Of a stretch of DNA of 64,000 bases, positions 1-7,917 are shown piece after piece. The DNA comes from CAWDBV01 sp963800705 (GTDB lineage Bacteria > Actinomycetota > Thermoleophilia > Solirubrobacterales > 70-9). Within the stretch, counting starts at the first letter, position 1; every line of letters starts with the position of its first letter. The stretch lies in the NCBI GenBank assembly GCA_963800705.1, contig CAWDBV010000005.1, forward strand, positions 372,001 through 436,000. Reading direction: 5' to 3'. The notes under the pieces were generated by a model. It saw only the letters and a list, made by a program, of their open reading frames with translations, had not been told where the DNA came from and made no database searches. The position numbers and the translations under genes are program-made.

Positions 1-353
1 CCGGCGCGAAGCCGCTGATCGAGCCCGACGGGGCCTCGCTCGTGCCGCTGCTCGAAGGGGGGGAGGGGAGCGTCCGCGGGGACGTACTGCTCGAGAACCT
101 CGAGCCCGACAGCGCCCAGCCCGAGGACGGGGGAGTGCCCGAGAAGTACAAGCGCTACACGGCACTGCGCACGCCGCGCTGGCTCTACGTCGTCTACGAG
201 GACACGGCGCAGGGGGCCGAGCTGTACGACCTGCGCCGCGACCCCGACAATCTCGACAACCTCGCCGGGCGACCGCGCTACGCCGCGACCGAGAAGGAGC
301 TCGCGGCGCGACTCGCCGAGCTCGAGGATTGCGCGGGCGCCGGGTGCCGCTAG
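1..353 (+). CDS. Sulfatase family protein, C-terminal fragment
   Basis: This is the 3' end of a gene that begins left of the window; the frame is open from base 3. The visible residues carry the usual end of alkaline-phosphatase-superfamily sulfatases: a D-G-x-S-L-V-P-L-L segment near the left edge, a W-L-Y-V-V-Y strand, then a Y-D-L-R-R-D-P-D-N-L-D-N-L-A segment. These enzymes hydrolyse sulfate esters using a formylglycine. The active-site N-terminal half lies outside the window, so the substrate cannot be judged and a related phosphonate or phosphoglycerol hydrolase is possible. Confidence 0.8.
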   Translation, partial: GAKPLIEPDGASLVPLLEGGEGSVRGDVLLENLEPDSAQPEDGGVPEKYKRYTALRTPRWLYVVYEDTAQGAELYDLRRDPDNLDNLAGRPRYAATEKELAARLAELEDCAGAGCR

Positions 354-369
354 GCGTACCATCGTGGTG

Positions 370-1677
370 ATGGCACAGAGCCCTGAGGCCAATGGCGCCG
401 GAGTCGTCAACGCACGCGCCGCCCAGCGCGCGGTCGCGATCGCCGCATTACCCGAGATTGGAGAAACGGATCCCCTGGCCGAGCTCAAGGAGCTGCTTCG
501 CACCGCCGGGGTGGCGACCGCCGGCGAGCTGGTTCAGCGCCGCGAGAAGCCGGACCCGAACCTCTACCTCGGCCGCGGCAAGCTCGCCGAGCTGAAGGCC
601 GAGATCGCCAGCAGCGACGCCAACCTGGTCGCCTGCGACGACGAGCTCGAGCCGCGCCAGGAGCGCAACCTCGAGGCCGAGCTCGGCGTCCCGGTGATCG
701 ACCGCACCGCGGTGATCCTCGACATCTTCGCCGACCACGCCCACTCGGCCGAGGGCAAGCTCCAGGTCGAGCTCGCGCAGCTCGAATACAACATGGCGCG
801 CATGCGGGGGCTGTGGACCCACCTCGAGCGGCTCGGCGCCGGACGCGTCGACGGCGGCATCGGCACCAGGGGCCCCGGCGAGTCGCAGATCGAGACCGAC
901 CGCCGGCTGGCCCGCGATCGGATCACCTCGCTGCGGCGGCGGCTCGAGCGGACCGAGCGCAACCGCGGCGTGATGCGCTCTGAGCGCTCCGTCGCCGCAC
1001 TGCCGACGGTGGCGCTCGCCGGCTACACGAACGCCGGCAAGTCGAGCCTCATGAACGCGCTCACCGGGGCCGAGGTCGGCGTCGGCGAGCGCCTCTTCCA
1101 CACCCTCGATCCGACGACGCGCTCGTTCACCCACGACGGCCGTCGGATCCTGCTCACCGACACCGTCGGCTTCATCCGCAAGCTTCCCCACCAGCTCGTC
1201 GAGTCATTCAAGGCGACGCTCGAGGAGACCGTGATCGCCGACCTCGTTCTCCATGTCGTCGACGGCTCCGAGCCCGAAGAGCAGCGGCTCGAGGCGATCG
1301 CCGCCGCCGACGCCGCATTGGAGGAGATCGGGGCGGGGGAGAAGCCGCGGCACCTCGCGCTCAACAAGGTCGATCTGCTCGACGACGAGGAGCGCAGGGA
1401 GCTGGCGATGCGCCACCCCGACGGGGTGCTCGTCTCGGCGCGGACGGGGGAGGGGCTCGAGGAGCTCACCGAGAAGCTCGCCGAATCGATCCGCGAGCCG
1501 CTGCGCGAGGTCGAGCTGCTGATCCCGTACGAGGAAGGGGGGCGGCTCTCGGAGCTCCACCGGCTCGCCGGCGACCTCGAGCGCGAGGACCGCTCCGACG
1601 GCGTCCTCGTCCGCGCGCTCCTGCCCGGGGAGGTCGCCGAGCGCTACGCGGACCTCGCAGTTAACGGGAAGCTCTGA
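370..1677 (+). CDS. hflX: Ribosome-associated GTPase HflX
   Basis: HflX binds the 50S subunit and splits or rescues stalled ribosomes. The protein has the HflX N-terminal domain (R-x-x-P-D-P-x-x-Y-x-G-x-G-K near residue 60), the glycine-rich G-T-R-G-P-G-E-S-Q linker, and a G domain with G1 G-Y-T-N-A-G-K-S-S, G3 D-T-V-G-F and G4 N-K-V-D (about residues 217, 264 and 332). Two GTG codons precede at 364 and 367. ATG 370 is preferred because TACCAT at 357-362 lies 7 nt upstream, the spacing seen before many genes here, which suggests a leaderless mRNA. The length of about 435 aa is normal. Confidence 0.95.
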   Translation: MAQSPEANGAGVVNARAAQRAVAIAALPEIGETDPLAELKELLRTAGVATAGELVQRREKPDPNLYLGRGKLAELKAEIASSDANLVACDDELEPRQERNLEAELGVPVIDRTAVILDIFADHAHSAEGKLQVELAQLEYNMARMRGLWTHLERLGAGRVDGGIGTRGPGESQIETDRRLARDRITSLRRRLERTERNRGVMRSERSVAALPTVALAGYTNAGKSSLMNALTGAEVGVGERLFHTLDPTTRSFTHDGRRILLTDTVGFIRKLPHQLVESFKATLEETVIADLVLHVVDGSEPEEQRLEAIAAADAALEEIGAGEKPRHLALNKVDLLDDEERRELAMRHPDGVLVSARTGEGLEELTEKLAESIREPLREVELLIPYEEGGRLSELHRLAGDLEREDRSDGVLVRALLPGEVAERYADLAVNGKL

Positions 1678-1724
1678 AGCAGTCCCCGGGCCGTCCGGCC
1701 GGCAGCGAATAGTTTGCCTTCTGG

Positions 1725-2156
1725 ATGGAGCTGCGATTCACAAAGCTGAACCCCGAGGCGCGCCCCCCGACCCGCTCCAACGACGGCGACGCCGGGATCG
1801 ACCTCTGCGCCGCCGAGCCGGCGCGGATCGAGCCCGGCGAGCGCGCCGCGGTCGGGACCGGGATCGCGGTCGAGATCCCCGAGGGACACGCGGGATTGGT
1901 GCTGCCCCGCAGCGGCCTTGCGCTCAAGCACGGGATCGCGCTCGTCAACGCCCCCGGCCTTATCGACCCCGGCTACCGGGGCGAGCTCCGCGTCCTGCTC
2001 CTCAACACCGACAAGAGCGATGCCTACGAGGTCTCGCCAGGCGACCGAGTCGCCCAGCTTCTCCTCACCCCATTCGCCGACGCCGAGCCGGTCGAGGCCG
2101 ACGCGCTCGAGGCGAGCGCCCGCGGCGAGGGCGGTTTCGGCTCGACCGGGGTCTAG
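1725..2156 (+). CDS. dut: Deoxyuridine 5'-triphosphate nucleotidohydrolase
   Basis: dUTPase hydrolyses dUTP to dUMP and pyrophosphate, keeping uracil out of DNA and feeding dTMP synthesis. All five trimeric dUTPase motifs are present: D-A-G-I-D-L, P-R-S-G-L-A, the N-A-P-G-L-I-D-P-G-Y-R-G-E-L uracil loop with its catalytic Asp, P-G-D-R-V-A-Q-L, and the glycine-rich C-terminal arm R-G-E-G-G-F-G-S-T. The length of 143 aa is typical. TAGTTT at 1710-1715 is 9 nt before the ATG and there is no clear Shine-Dalgarno sequence. Confidence 0.96.
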   Translation: MELRFTKLNPEARPPTRSNDGDAGIDLCAAEPARIEPGERAAVGTGIAVEIPEGHAGLVLPRSGLALKHGIALVNAPGLIDPGYRGELRVLLLNTDKSDAYEVSPGDRVAQLLLTPFADAEPVEADALEASARGEGGFGSTGV

Positions 2157-2371
2157 GCCGGGTCGAGCAGGTCGCGGGCCCGCAGCTCGCGGCCGAGCTG
2201 CCGCCCACCGAGGACCAGCAGGCCGAGCCCGACGAAGCCGGCGAGCATCTGTCCAGATCCGTAGGGGGTTCCTACGGCGCTCAGCGCCGCGAGGCCGTTG
2301 AAGAGAATCCCCACACCCCAGAGGACTGCGACTACGGACGCGGCCAGCTTGCCCGTGCTCGGCGCATATGA
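2153..2371 (-). CDS. Possible small two-helix membrane protein, start unresolved
   Basis: This minus-strand frame encodes two hydrophobic segments (around L-A-A-S-V-V-A-V-L-W-G-V-G-I-L-F-N and M-L-A-G-F-V-G-L-G-L-L-V-L-G-G) and a short basic tail ending in L-L-D-P-A. Its stop overlaps the dut stop on the other strand. The frame stays open upstream of 2371, but I find no ATG, GTG or TTG in it between the first helix and about 2460. Either the start is non-canonical or an indel separates this body from the well-initiated 16-codon frame at 2388-2438. The family is not recognised. Confidence 0.35.
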   Translation of the reverse strand, partial: SYAPSTGKLAASVVAVLWGVGILFNGLAALSAVGTPYGSGQMLAGFVGLGLLVLGGRQLGRELRARDLLDPA

Positions 2372-2387
2372 GTCCGGGGCGGCCTGC

Positions 2388-2438
2388 TCAAATCGGTGGG
2401 AATGTCCGGCTGCTTGCGAGATACAGGAGCATCGGCAT
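2388..2438 (-). other. 16-codon ORF behind a strong Shine-Dalgarno sequence
   Basis: ATG at 2438 (minus strand) is preceded 9 nt upstream by a perfect AAGGAGG (2448-2454), one of the strongest ribosome-binding sites in the window. The frame stops after 16 codons (M-P-M-L-L-Y-L-A-S-S-R-T-F-P-P-I). It could be a leader peptide or the true N-terminus of the downstream membrane ORF separated from it by a frameshift. Confidence 0.25.
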
Positions 2439-2504
2439 GCGTCCTGGCCTCCTTGAACGCCTCGTCGGCGGTTGAGTCACGCTGAGGTCCCTAACTCGAG
2501 TTCG

Positions 2505-3113
2505 TCAGGAAGCTGGCTGGCCGCCGGCCGCGGGCTGTTCGCCGCCGCCCTGCTGGCCGGTGAAGTCCACCTGGGGGGCTTCGCGCTCGGCGGCGTCCTC
2601 GATCTCGAAGAACTCGCGAGCGTCGAACCCGGAGGTGTTGGCGACGATCGAGTTCGGGAAGATCTGGATCTTGGTGTTGTAGGACTGCACGTTCGAGTTG
2701 TAGATCCGGCGCGAGGCCTGGATCTCGTCCTCGAGCTCGGAGAGGTTGCGCGAGAGCTGCTGGAAGTTCTCGGTCGCGCGCAGGTCCGGGTACTGCTCGG
2801 CGACTGCGTTCAGGTTGGCGAGCGCTCCGCCGAGTGCGCCCTCGGCTTTGCTGACCTCGTCGACCCCGGTCGCCTTCATCGCCGCGGCGCGTGCCTCGGT
2901 CACCTGCTGGAAGGTCTTGTTCTCGTGCGCCGCGTAGCCCTTCACGGCCTCGACCAGGTTCGGGACCAGGTCGTGGCGGCGCTTGAGCTGCACGTCGATC
3001 CCGCTCCAGGACTCGTCGACCCGGTTGCGGCTCCCGACCATGCTGTTACGGATCAGGATGTAAATCAGCCCCAGGAACAGGACGAGGCCGACGACGATGA
3101 TCAAGATGATCAT
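2505..3113 (-). CDS. LemA family protein
   Basis: The 202-aa protein begins with one transmembrane helix (I-I-L-I-I-V-V-G-L-V-L-F-L-G-L), followed by the LemA four-helix body with R-x-x-V-D-E-S-W-S-G-I-D-V-Q-L-K-R-R-H-D-L-V-P-N-L-V-E-x-V-K. The tail is Gln/Gly/Ala-rich. LemA proteins are inner-membrane proteins with the body outside the cytoplasm; their biochemical function is not settled. TAGGAT (3120-3125) stands 6 nt before the ATG, so the transcript may be leaderless. Confidence 0.92.
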   Translation of the reverse strand: MIILIIVVGLVLFLGLIYILIRNSMVGSRNRVDESWSGIDVQLKRRHDLVPNLVEAVKGYAAHENKTFQQVTEARAAAMKATGVDEVSKAEGALGGALANLNAVAEQYPDLRATENFQQLSRNLSELEDEIQASRRIYNSNVQSYNTKIQIFPNSIVANTSGFDAREFFEIEDAAEREAPQVDFTGQQGGGEQPAAGGQPAS

Positions 3114-3152
3114 GCGCTGATCCTATACCAGCCGCTGATCAGGGCCACCGGG

Positions 3153-3437
3153 TCACTTCTTCGCCCAGCCCTGCTCGCGGATGAACTCGGCTACGGCGTC
3201 GGGCTTGCTGGTGATCACGTAGGCGTCGATGATCGCGCCCTCGGTGTTGATCGTGATCGAGAGGCCGCTCTTCACCGGGCGCAGCTTCGAGATCGGGGCG
3301 ATCGGCCTGCCCGAGCCCATCCGCGGCTTCACCTTGCCGGTCGCGATCCGGTGCACGTCGGGGTGGGCCTCGAGCGAGTCGAGCAGCTTCCGGTAGCCCT
3401 TCTTCGAGCTGTGCTTGTGGTGCGTTTTCTTGGCCAT
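3153..3437 (-). CDS. Small basic protein, possibly DUF2103-like
   Basis: The 94-aa protein starts with a His/Lys-rich stretch (M-A-K-K-T-H-H-K-H-S) and continues with a predicted alpha/beta fold: a L-L-D-S-L-E helix, V-H-R-I-A-T-G-K-V-K-P-R, then K-S-G-L-S-I-T-I-N and A-Y-V-I-T. The pattern (K-H-S, helix, I-x-x-G-x-x-x-P-R, G-L-x-I) resembles my recollection of DUF2103 'predicted metal-binding' proteins, which I could not verify. Its ATG overlaps the last base of gatD, so it is probably translationally coupled. No function can be assigned. Confidence 0.7.
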   Translation of the reverse strand: MAKKTHHKHSSKKGYRKLLDSLEAHPDVHRIATGKVKPRMGSGRPIAPISKLRPVKSGLSITINTEGAIIDAYVITSKPDAVAEFIREQGWAKK

Positions 3438-4177
3438 CACCCGACGCCTGCGGCGCGTAGCGCCGAGTGGTGCGCGGCCGCTTCTAGCTCGTCGTCGAGC
3501 GGCTCGAGCTCGGGCACGCTCCCGGTCCGGCGTGCGATCGCGAGCGAGATCAGGCGGTCGGCGAGCCAGGCGTTCTTCGGCAGCAGCGGCCCGTGCAGGT
3601 AGGTGCCGATCAGGTTCTCGCGCCGCACTCCCTCGAGCCCGTCGCTGCCGTTGTTGCCGTGCCCGCTCAGAACCCGCCCAAGCGGTTCGGCGCCTTCGCC
3701 CAGGTAGGTGCGCCCGCCGTGGTTCTCGAACCCGGCCAGCACTCGCCGCCCGCCGTCGAGCTCGACCTCGATCGCGACGTTCCCGATCAGCCGCGGGCCC
3801 GGCTCGCGCACGGTCTCCAGATCGGCGAGCCCCAGGCCCTCGATCTTCTGATCGCCGAGCTGGTAGCTGTGGCCGAGCAGCTGGTAGCCGCCGCAGACCG
3901 CGATCAGCGGCGCGCCGTCGTCGACCGCCTCGGCCAGGGCGTCGCGCTTGGTGGACACCATGTCTGCGGCGACGATCACCTGGTCGCGGTCCTGGCCGCC
4001 GCCGATGTAGATCAGGTCGTGCTCGCCGGGGTCGAAGCTCTCGCCCGGGCCCGACGCGGCCTGCGAGAAGCCGATCCCGCGCCACTCGCAGCGGCGCTTC
4101 AGAAAGAGGAGGTTGCCGCGGTCGGCGTAGATGTTCATCTGCTCGGGGTAGAGGGCCAGCAGCCGCACCTCGGTCAT
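3437..4177 (-). CDS. gatD: Lipid II isoglutaminyl synthase, glutaminase subunit GatD
   Basis: GatD is the CobQ-like class I glutaminase that supplies ammonia to MurT for amidation of the D-glutamate of lipid II, an inner-membrane cell-wall step. The nucleophile motif V-C-G-G-Y-Q-L-L-G places Cys95, and G-T-Y-L-H-G-P-L-L places His195, close to the known staphylococcal pair Cys94/His189. The partner murT is in the same minus-strand operon, separated by one methyltransferase gene; the 5' end overlaps that gene by 4 nt. A cobyric acid synthase is unlikely because the P-loop domain is absent. Confidence 0.92.
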   Translation of the reverse strand: MTEVRLLALYPEQMNIYADRGNLLFLKRRCEWRGIGFSQAASGPGESFDPGEHDLIYIGGGQDRDQVIVAADMVSTKRDALAEAVDDGAPLIAVCGGYQLLGHSYQLGDQKIEGLGLADLETVREPGPRLIGNVAIEVELDGGRRVLAGFENHGGRTYLGEGAEPLGRVLSGHGNNGSDGLEGVRRENLIGTYLHGPLLPKNAWLADRLISLAIARRTGSVPELEPLDDELEAAAHHSALRAAGVG

Positions 4178-4971
4178 CGCCCCACCTCGAAGGTGACGAC
4201 GGTCGAGGCGATCCCGTAGCCGGGGCCGATGTTGTGGCGCTTCACCGGGCGGAGGCCGGTGAGGGCCGCCTCTTCCTCGAAACGGTCGGCGTCGAAGAGC
4301 TCGAGGATCTCGGAGTGCGGCTCGGCGCTCGCCTCGCCTTCGGGCGAGACGGTTTCGCGCATGCGCTGGATCACGATTCCGCGCCCCGACGGCTTCAGGT
4401 CGACGAGCCGGCTTGAGAACACCCAGCCGTCGATTTCAGCCTGGTCGGGTAGGGCGTCGATCCCGTCGGCGGCTGCCTGCGCAGCCTCGCCGGCCGCGTC
4501 TGGCTCCACGATCGCGAAAGCGAGCAAACCGCCCGGCGCCAGGTTGCGCGCGCCGGCGGTCAGCGCCTGCTGGCGCTGGGTCACGTCCCCGATCGCCTGG
4601 ATCAGCTGCATCGGCGCGATCACGAGCGGGCACGAGACCCGCACCCGGGCGTTGCGGACGTCGACGGATATCGCTTTCGCGCTCAGCTTGGCGGCTCGCG
4701 CTCGATCGTTGAAGGCCGCAACCAGCGCCACAGAGCTGTCGATCCCGATCACCTCGTGCTTTCGCTTCGCAACGTGCAGGCCGACGCGGCCGGCGCCGCA
4801 GCCGAGCTCGAGCACGGGGCCACCGCGCTCGTTGGCGAGTCGCGTCCAGAGCCGCAGGTCGATGCTCTCGCCGCCGCACTCGAGGTCGTGCCAGACGACT
4901 TCGGGATTCGGCTTCGGTGGCGCCTTCGGCCCGCTGTCCGGTTCCTTTTTGGACGCGCGGCTCATTCCCAA
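4174..4971 (-). CDS. SAM-dependent class I methyltransferase in the murT-gatD operon
   Basis: The 265-aa protein has motif I V-L-E-L-G-C-G-A-G-R-V-G near residue 60, a following acidic V-I-G-I-D-S strand end, and a Rossmann body ending in a beta-rich C-terminus. It starts inside the last codons of murT and overlaps gatD by 4 nt, so the three genes are translationally coupled. This hints at a role with lipid II or the cell envelope, but the substrate is unknown. A short Lys/Pro-rich disordered leader precedes the fold. Confidence 0.82.
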   Translation of the reverse strand: MGMSRASKKEPDSGPKAPPKPNPEVVWHDLECGGESIDLRLWTRLANERGGPVLELGCGAGRVGLHVAKRKHEVIGIDSSVALVAAFNDRARAAKLSAKAISVDVRNARVRVSCPLVIAPMQLIQAIGDVTQRQQALTAGARNLAPGGLLAFAIVEPDAAGEAAQAAADGIDALPDQAEIDGWVFSSRLVDLKPSGRGIVIQRMRETVSPEGEASAEPHSEILELFDADRFEEEAALTGLRPVKRHNIGPGYGIASTVVTFEVGR

Positions 4972-6335
4972 TACTCCGCCGCCAGGCCGCGGTCGGCGAG
5001 CAGGTGCCGGAGCTCGAGCAGTGCGGTGTAGGTCGGGAGCGCGAACAGGCGGCCGTTCGCGCTCTCGATCGCGCGGTCGAGCGACGCCGGAATCGAGCTC
5101 TCGGTCTCGATCAGCTCTTCGGGCACGCCCGCGTACTTGAGCCGCACCGCGATTTCCGGCGCCCGGGTGCCGGCGCAGACGACTCGGCGCACCTCGCCCT
5201 CGAGCAGCTCGAAGTCGGCGTCCCAGACCCAGGAGACGTCGCGGCCGTCGGCTATCCCGTCGTTGAGCGCGATCCAGAGGTCGAGCCCTTCGCCACTCTC
5301 GAGGCGCAGGGTGCGCAGGACCTCGTTCGTCCCGGCCGGGTTCTTGATCAACAGGATCGAGACCGGCTTGCCGTTCACCGCGATCGTCTCGACGCGGCCG
5401 AAGACCGCCGACATCGACTCGATCCCCTGCTTGGCGTGCTCGAGCGAGATCCCGAGCCGCAGCGAGGCGGTGATCGCGCCGAGCGCGTTGTAGACGTTGT
5501 AGAGACCGGGGAGGGGGAGGGCGAGCTCGAGCGGTCCCTCAGGGGTCCGGATCTCGGTCTTCGAGCCCTCCATTCCGCGGAGCTCGATCTTCGTCGCGGC
5601 CACGTCGGGCGAGGGGCGGTCGGCGCCGCAGTTGGGGCAGGCGTAGTGGCCGAGGTGCCCGACGAAAGCGCGCTCGTAGGAGTAGGGGTGCCCGCAGCGG
5701 CGGCAGTGCTTGGCGTCGTGGGCGTGCTGGAGCTCGGGTAGCGCGTGGCTGGGGTCGTCGATCCCGAAATAGGTCACCCCGGGGCGCCGCGTGCCCTCGC
5801 GGTCGCGGCCGAGATCGGCGACCAGCGGGTCATCGGCATTCAATGCGAGCTCGCATTGCCCGGAGAGGCCCGAGACCAGCTCCGCCCACTCGTCGGCGAG
5901 GTGCTCGAGCTCGCCGTAGCGGTCGAGCTGGTCGCGGAACAAATTGCCGAGCACGATCAGCCGCGGGTTGAGCTTCGTCGCCACGCGCGGCAGCCAAGCC
6001 TCGTCGAGTTCGAACAGTCCTTCGGTGCCGCTCTGCTCGAGCAGCGCCGTCGCCACGCCCCAGCTCATGTTCGAGCCGGCGCGGTTGTGGACCGGTGCGC
6101 GCCCCGCCGCGCGCAGCGCAGCGGCGATCATCGCCGCGGTGGTCGTCTTGCCGTTCGTGGCGCTGACCAGGGTCGAGCCGCCGGTCAGCCCGGCGCCGAG
6201 GCGCTCGATCGCATTGGGCTCGAGCCGCAGCAGCACCCGGCCGGGGAGCGTCGTGCCGCCGCCGCGCCCGCTTCGCCGGCTGAGCCCCCCGATCGCCCTC
6301 GCTACGGCGCGCTTGGCGCCGAAGGCGGCGCTCAT
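4962..6335 (-). CDS. murT: Lipid II isoglutaminyl synthase, Mur ligase subunit MurT
   Basis: MurT activates the alpha-carboxyl of lipid II glutamate with ATP and uses GatD-derived ammonia to make isoglutamine. The 457-aa protein shows the Mur ligase P-loop S-A-T-N-G-K-T-T-T (residues 58-66), an inserted C4 zinc ribbon with Cys211, 214, 233 and 236 that is characteristic of MurT, and the C-terminal DUF1727 domain. The ATG overlaps the upstream lipid kinase stop by 4 nt. The methyltransferase gene between murT and gatD is unusual, since the two are normally adjacent. Confidence 0.94.
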   Translation of the reverse strand: MSAAFGAKRAVARAIGGLSRRSGRGGGTTLPGRVLLRLEPNAIERLGAGLTGGSTLVSATNGKTTTAAMIAAALRAAGRAPVHNRAGSNMSWGVATALLEQSGTEGLFELDEAWLPRVATKLNPRLIVLGNLFRDQLDRYGELEHLADEWAELVSGLSGQCELALNADDPLVADLGRDREGTRRPGVTYFGIDDPSHALPELQHAHDAKHCRRCGHPYSYERAFVGHLGHYACPNCGADRPSPDVAATKIELRGMEGSKTEIRTPEGPLELALPLPGLYNVYNALGAITASLRLGISLEHAKQGIESMSAVFGRVETIAVNGKPVSILLIKNPAGTNEVLRTLRLESGEGLDLWIALNDGIADGRDVSWVWDADFELLEGEVRRVVCAGTRAPEIAVRLKYAGVPEELIETESSIPASLDRAIESANGRLFALPTYTALLELRHLLADRGLAAEYWE

Positions 6336-7234
6336 TCCGGTTGCGCGGCGGGCGCAATTACTCGCAGCGCCCGGGGGAGCACCCGCAACTTCGCCGGCAG
6401 GTCAGTGAGGTGCTCGCCGTCCGCATAGACCGCGAACGGGCGGTCGGAGCTGACTTCGACCTCGGCGCCGCGCAGCACGGTCACCGATTCGAGTTCGATG
6501 TGGGTCCCCTTGAACACCCTGGGCAGCGTAGCCAGGAAGCTGAGCTTGCTTCCCTCTGTTTGCGAGACGACGTCGAAGCGCCCGTCGTCGAGCAGCGCGT
6601 CCGGCGCGACGATCATCCCTCCGCCGTAGGCATTGCCATTCGCGACGGCTACGCCGTAACCGCGCAGCTCGTGCCGCTTTCCGTCGAGGAGGATCGTGAA
6701 CGTCGCCGGTTTCCAGGTCGCGAGGGTGCGCAGCGCGGCGTAGGCGTAGACGAGGTTGCCGCGCACGAGCTTGGTCTCGTTGGCGATCCGGTTCGCCTCC
6801 GAGGAGAAGCCAAAGCTCGCGATGCAGAGGAAGCGCTTTCCGTTCACCTCGCCGACGTCGATCAGCCGCTCGTGCCCGGCGGCGAGCACCTCGACCGCCT
6901 CGGCAACGTCCTTCGAGATCCCGAGCACGCGAGCGAAGTCGTTGCCGCGCCCGCCGGGGATGATCCCGAGCGGGGTGCCGGAGTTCGCCAGCGCGCCGCC
7001 AACCGCGCCGATCAGCCCGTCGCCGCTCATCACGATCGGGACCTCGCCGGCGCCCGATGCCGCGAGAGCCTCCTCGACACCGTTCTCGAGGCTGCGGGTG
7101 CGCACCGTTCGGAACGCGAGTCCGCGCGCGGCGAGCTCGCGCTCCGCGTCGTCGAGCAGCTCGCTTGCGCGTCCCCCTCCGGAGGAGGGGTTGACCAGCA
7201 ACGCGTGTTTTCGGTCGGCTGTCACCGGGGGCAT
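6332..7234 (-). CDS. Diacylglycerol/sphingosine kinase family lipid kinase (YegS-like)
   Basis: This family phosphorylates diacylglycerol or related lipids with ATP at the membrane. Seen in the 300-aa sequence: the N-terminal N-P-S-S-G-G-G-R strand-loop, the nucleotide loop M-S-G-D-G-L-I-G (G-G-D-G-T in most members), and the L-G-I-I-P-G-G-R-G-N-D-F-A-R signature. It overlaps both neighbours by 1-4 nt. Recycling of diacylglycerol or undecaprenol near the MurT/GatD step would fit the operon, but that is inference. Confidence 0.9.
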   Translation of the reverse strand: MPPVTADRKHALLVNPSSGGGRASELLDDAERELAARGLAFRTVRTRSLENGVEEALAASGAGEVPIVMSGDGLIGAVGGALANSGTPLGIIPGGRGNDFARVLGISKDVAEAVEVLAAGHERLIDVGEVNGKRFLCIASFGFSSEANRIANETKLVRGNLVYAYAALRTLATWKPATFTILLDGKRHELRGYGVAVANGNAYGGGMIVAPDALLDDGRFDVVSQTEGSKLSFLATLPRVFKGTHIELESVTVLRGAEVEVSSDRPFAVYADGEHLTDLPAKLRVLPRALRVIAPAAQPE

Positions 7235-7881
7235 TATTTGCGCCCGACCCAGAAGCTGCCGCCCGATGCCCCTCCCGAGGCGCGTTCTTGCACGCCGTGG
7301 CGCTTGAAACCGCGCCGGAGATCCCCTTCGGAGGTCCAGAACGGCGTCGATCTTCCCCAGCTCGACGCGTGGACGACGAAGCCGCCGGGACGCAGCACGC
7401 GGGCGATCTCGGCGAAGAACGGAGGCATGTTGAGCTCGGCGACGAGGTCGAAGGACTCGTCTTCATAGGGCAGGTCGGCCGCGTCGGCGACCCGGAACGC
7501 CACCCGGCCCTCGGGGTCGAGCCCGATCCGGTCGCGGGCCCGCTTCACCATCGGCTCGGCGATGTCGATCCCGCGCACCCGCGCCCGCGGGAACTCGCGC
7601 GCGATCAGCAGCGCGCCGGTGCCGGTCCCGGTGCCGATCTCAAGCGCGCGCTCGGGCACCGGCCGGACGTGGGTGAGCCCGGCCGCGAGCGCGGCGAGGT
7701 GGGTGGGCGAGCCGGCACTCGTGCGCTCGTCCCAGCCCTCGGCGCGGTCCTCGAAGTAGCTGCGCAGCGGCCCGCGAACGAGCGGCCACGTCCACGGAGC
7801 CAGGACCACCAGCCGGTTAATCGCGCGGCCCAGGAACCGCACCCGGCTCCCGCTGCCATCGGTCTCGTTCACCTCGTTCAC
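7234..7881 (-). CDS. SAM-dependent class I methyltransferase
   Basis: The 215-aa protein has motif I A-L-E-I-G-T-G-T-G-T-G (about residues 77-87), V-R-G-I-D-I-A as the acidic loop, and D-A-A-D-L-P-Y-E-D-E-S-F-D-L-V as motifs II/III, as in UbiE-type small-molecule methyltransferases. It starts with GTG and heads the overlapping minus-strand run toward murT. The start is divergent from the cyclophilin gene at 7918. The substrate cannot be told from sequence. Confidence 0.85.
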   Translation of the reverse strand: MNEVNETDGSGSRVRFLGRAINRLVVLAPWTWPLVRGPLRSYFEDRAEGWDERTSAGSPTHLAALAAGLTHVRPVPERALEIGTGTGTGALLIAREFPRARVRGIDIAEPMVKRARDRIGLDPEGRVAFRVADAADLPYEDESFDLVAELNMPPFFAEIARVLRPGGFVVHASSWGRSTPFWTSEGDLRRGFKRHGVQERASGGASGGSFWVGRK

Positions 7882-7917
7882 CGGGGCGATGATGGCAACC
7901 CGTTACTCTGCGCGGCC

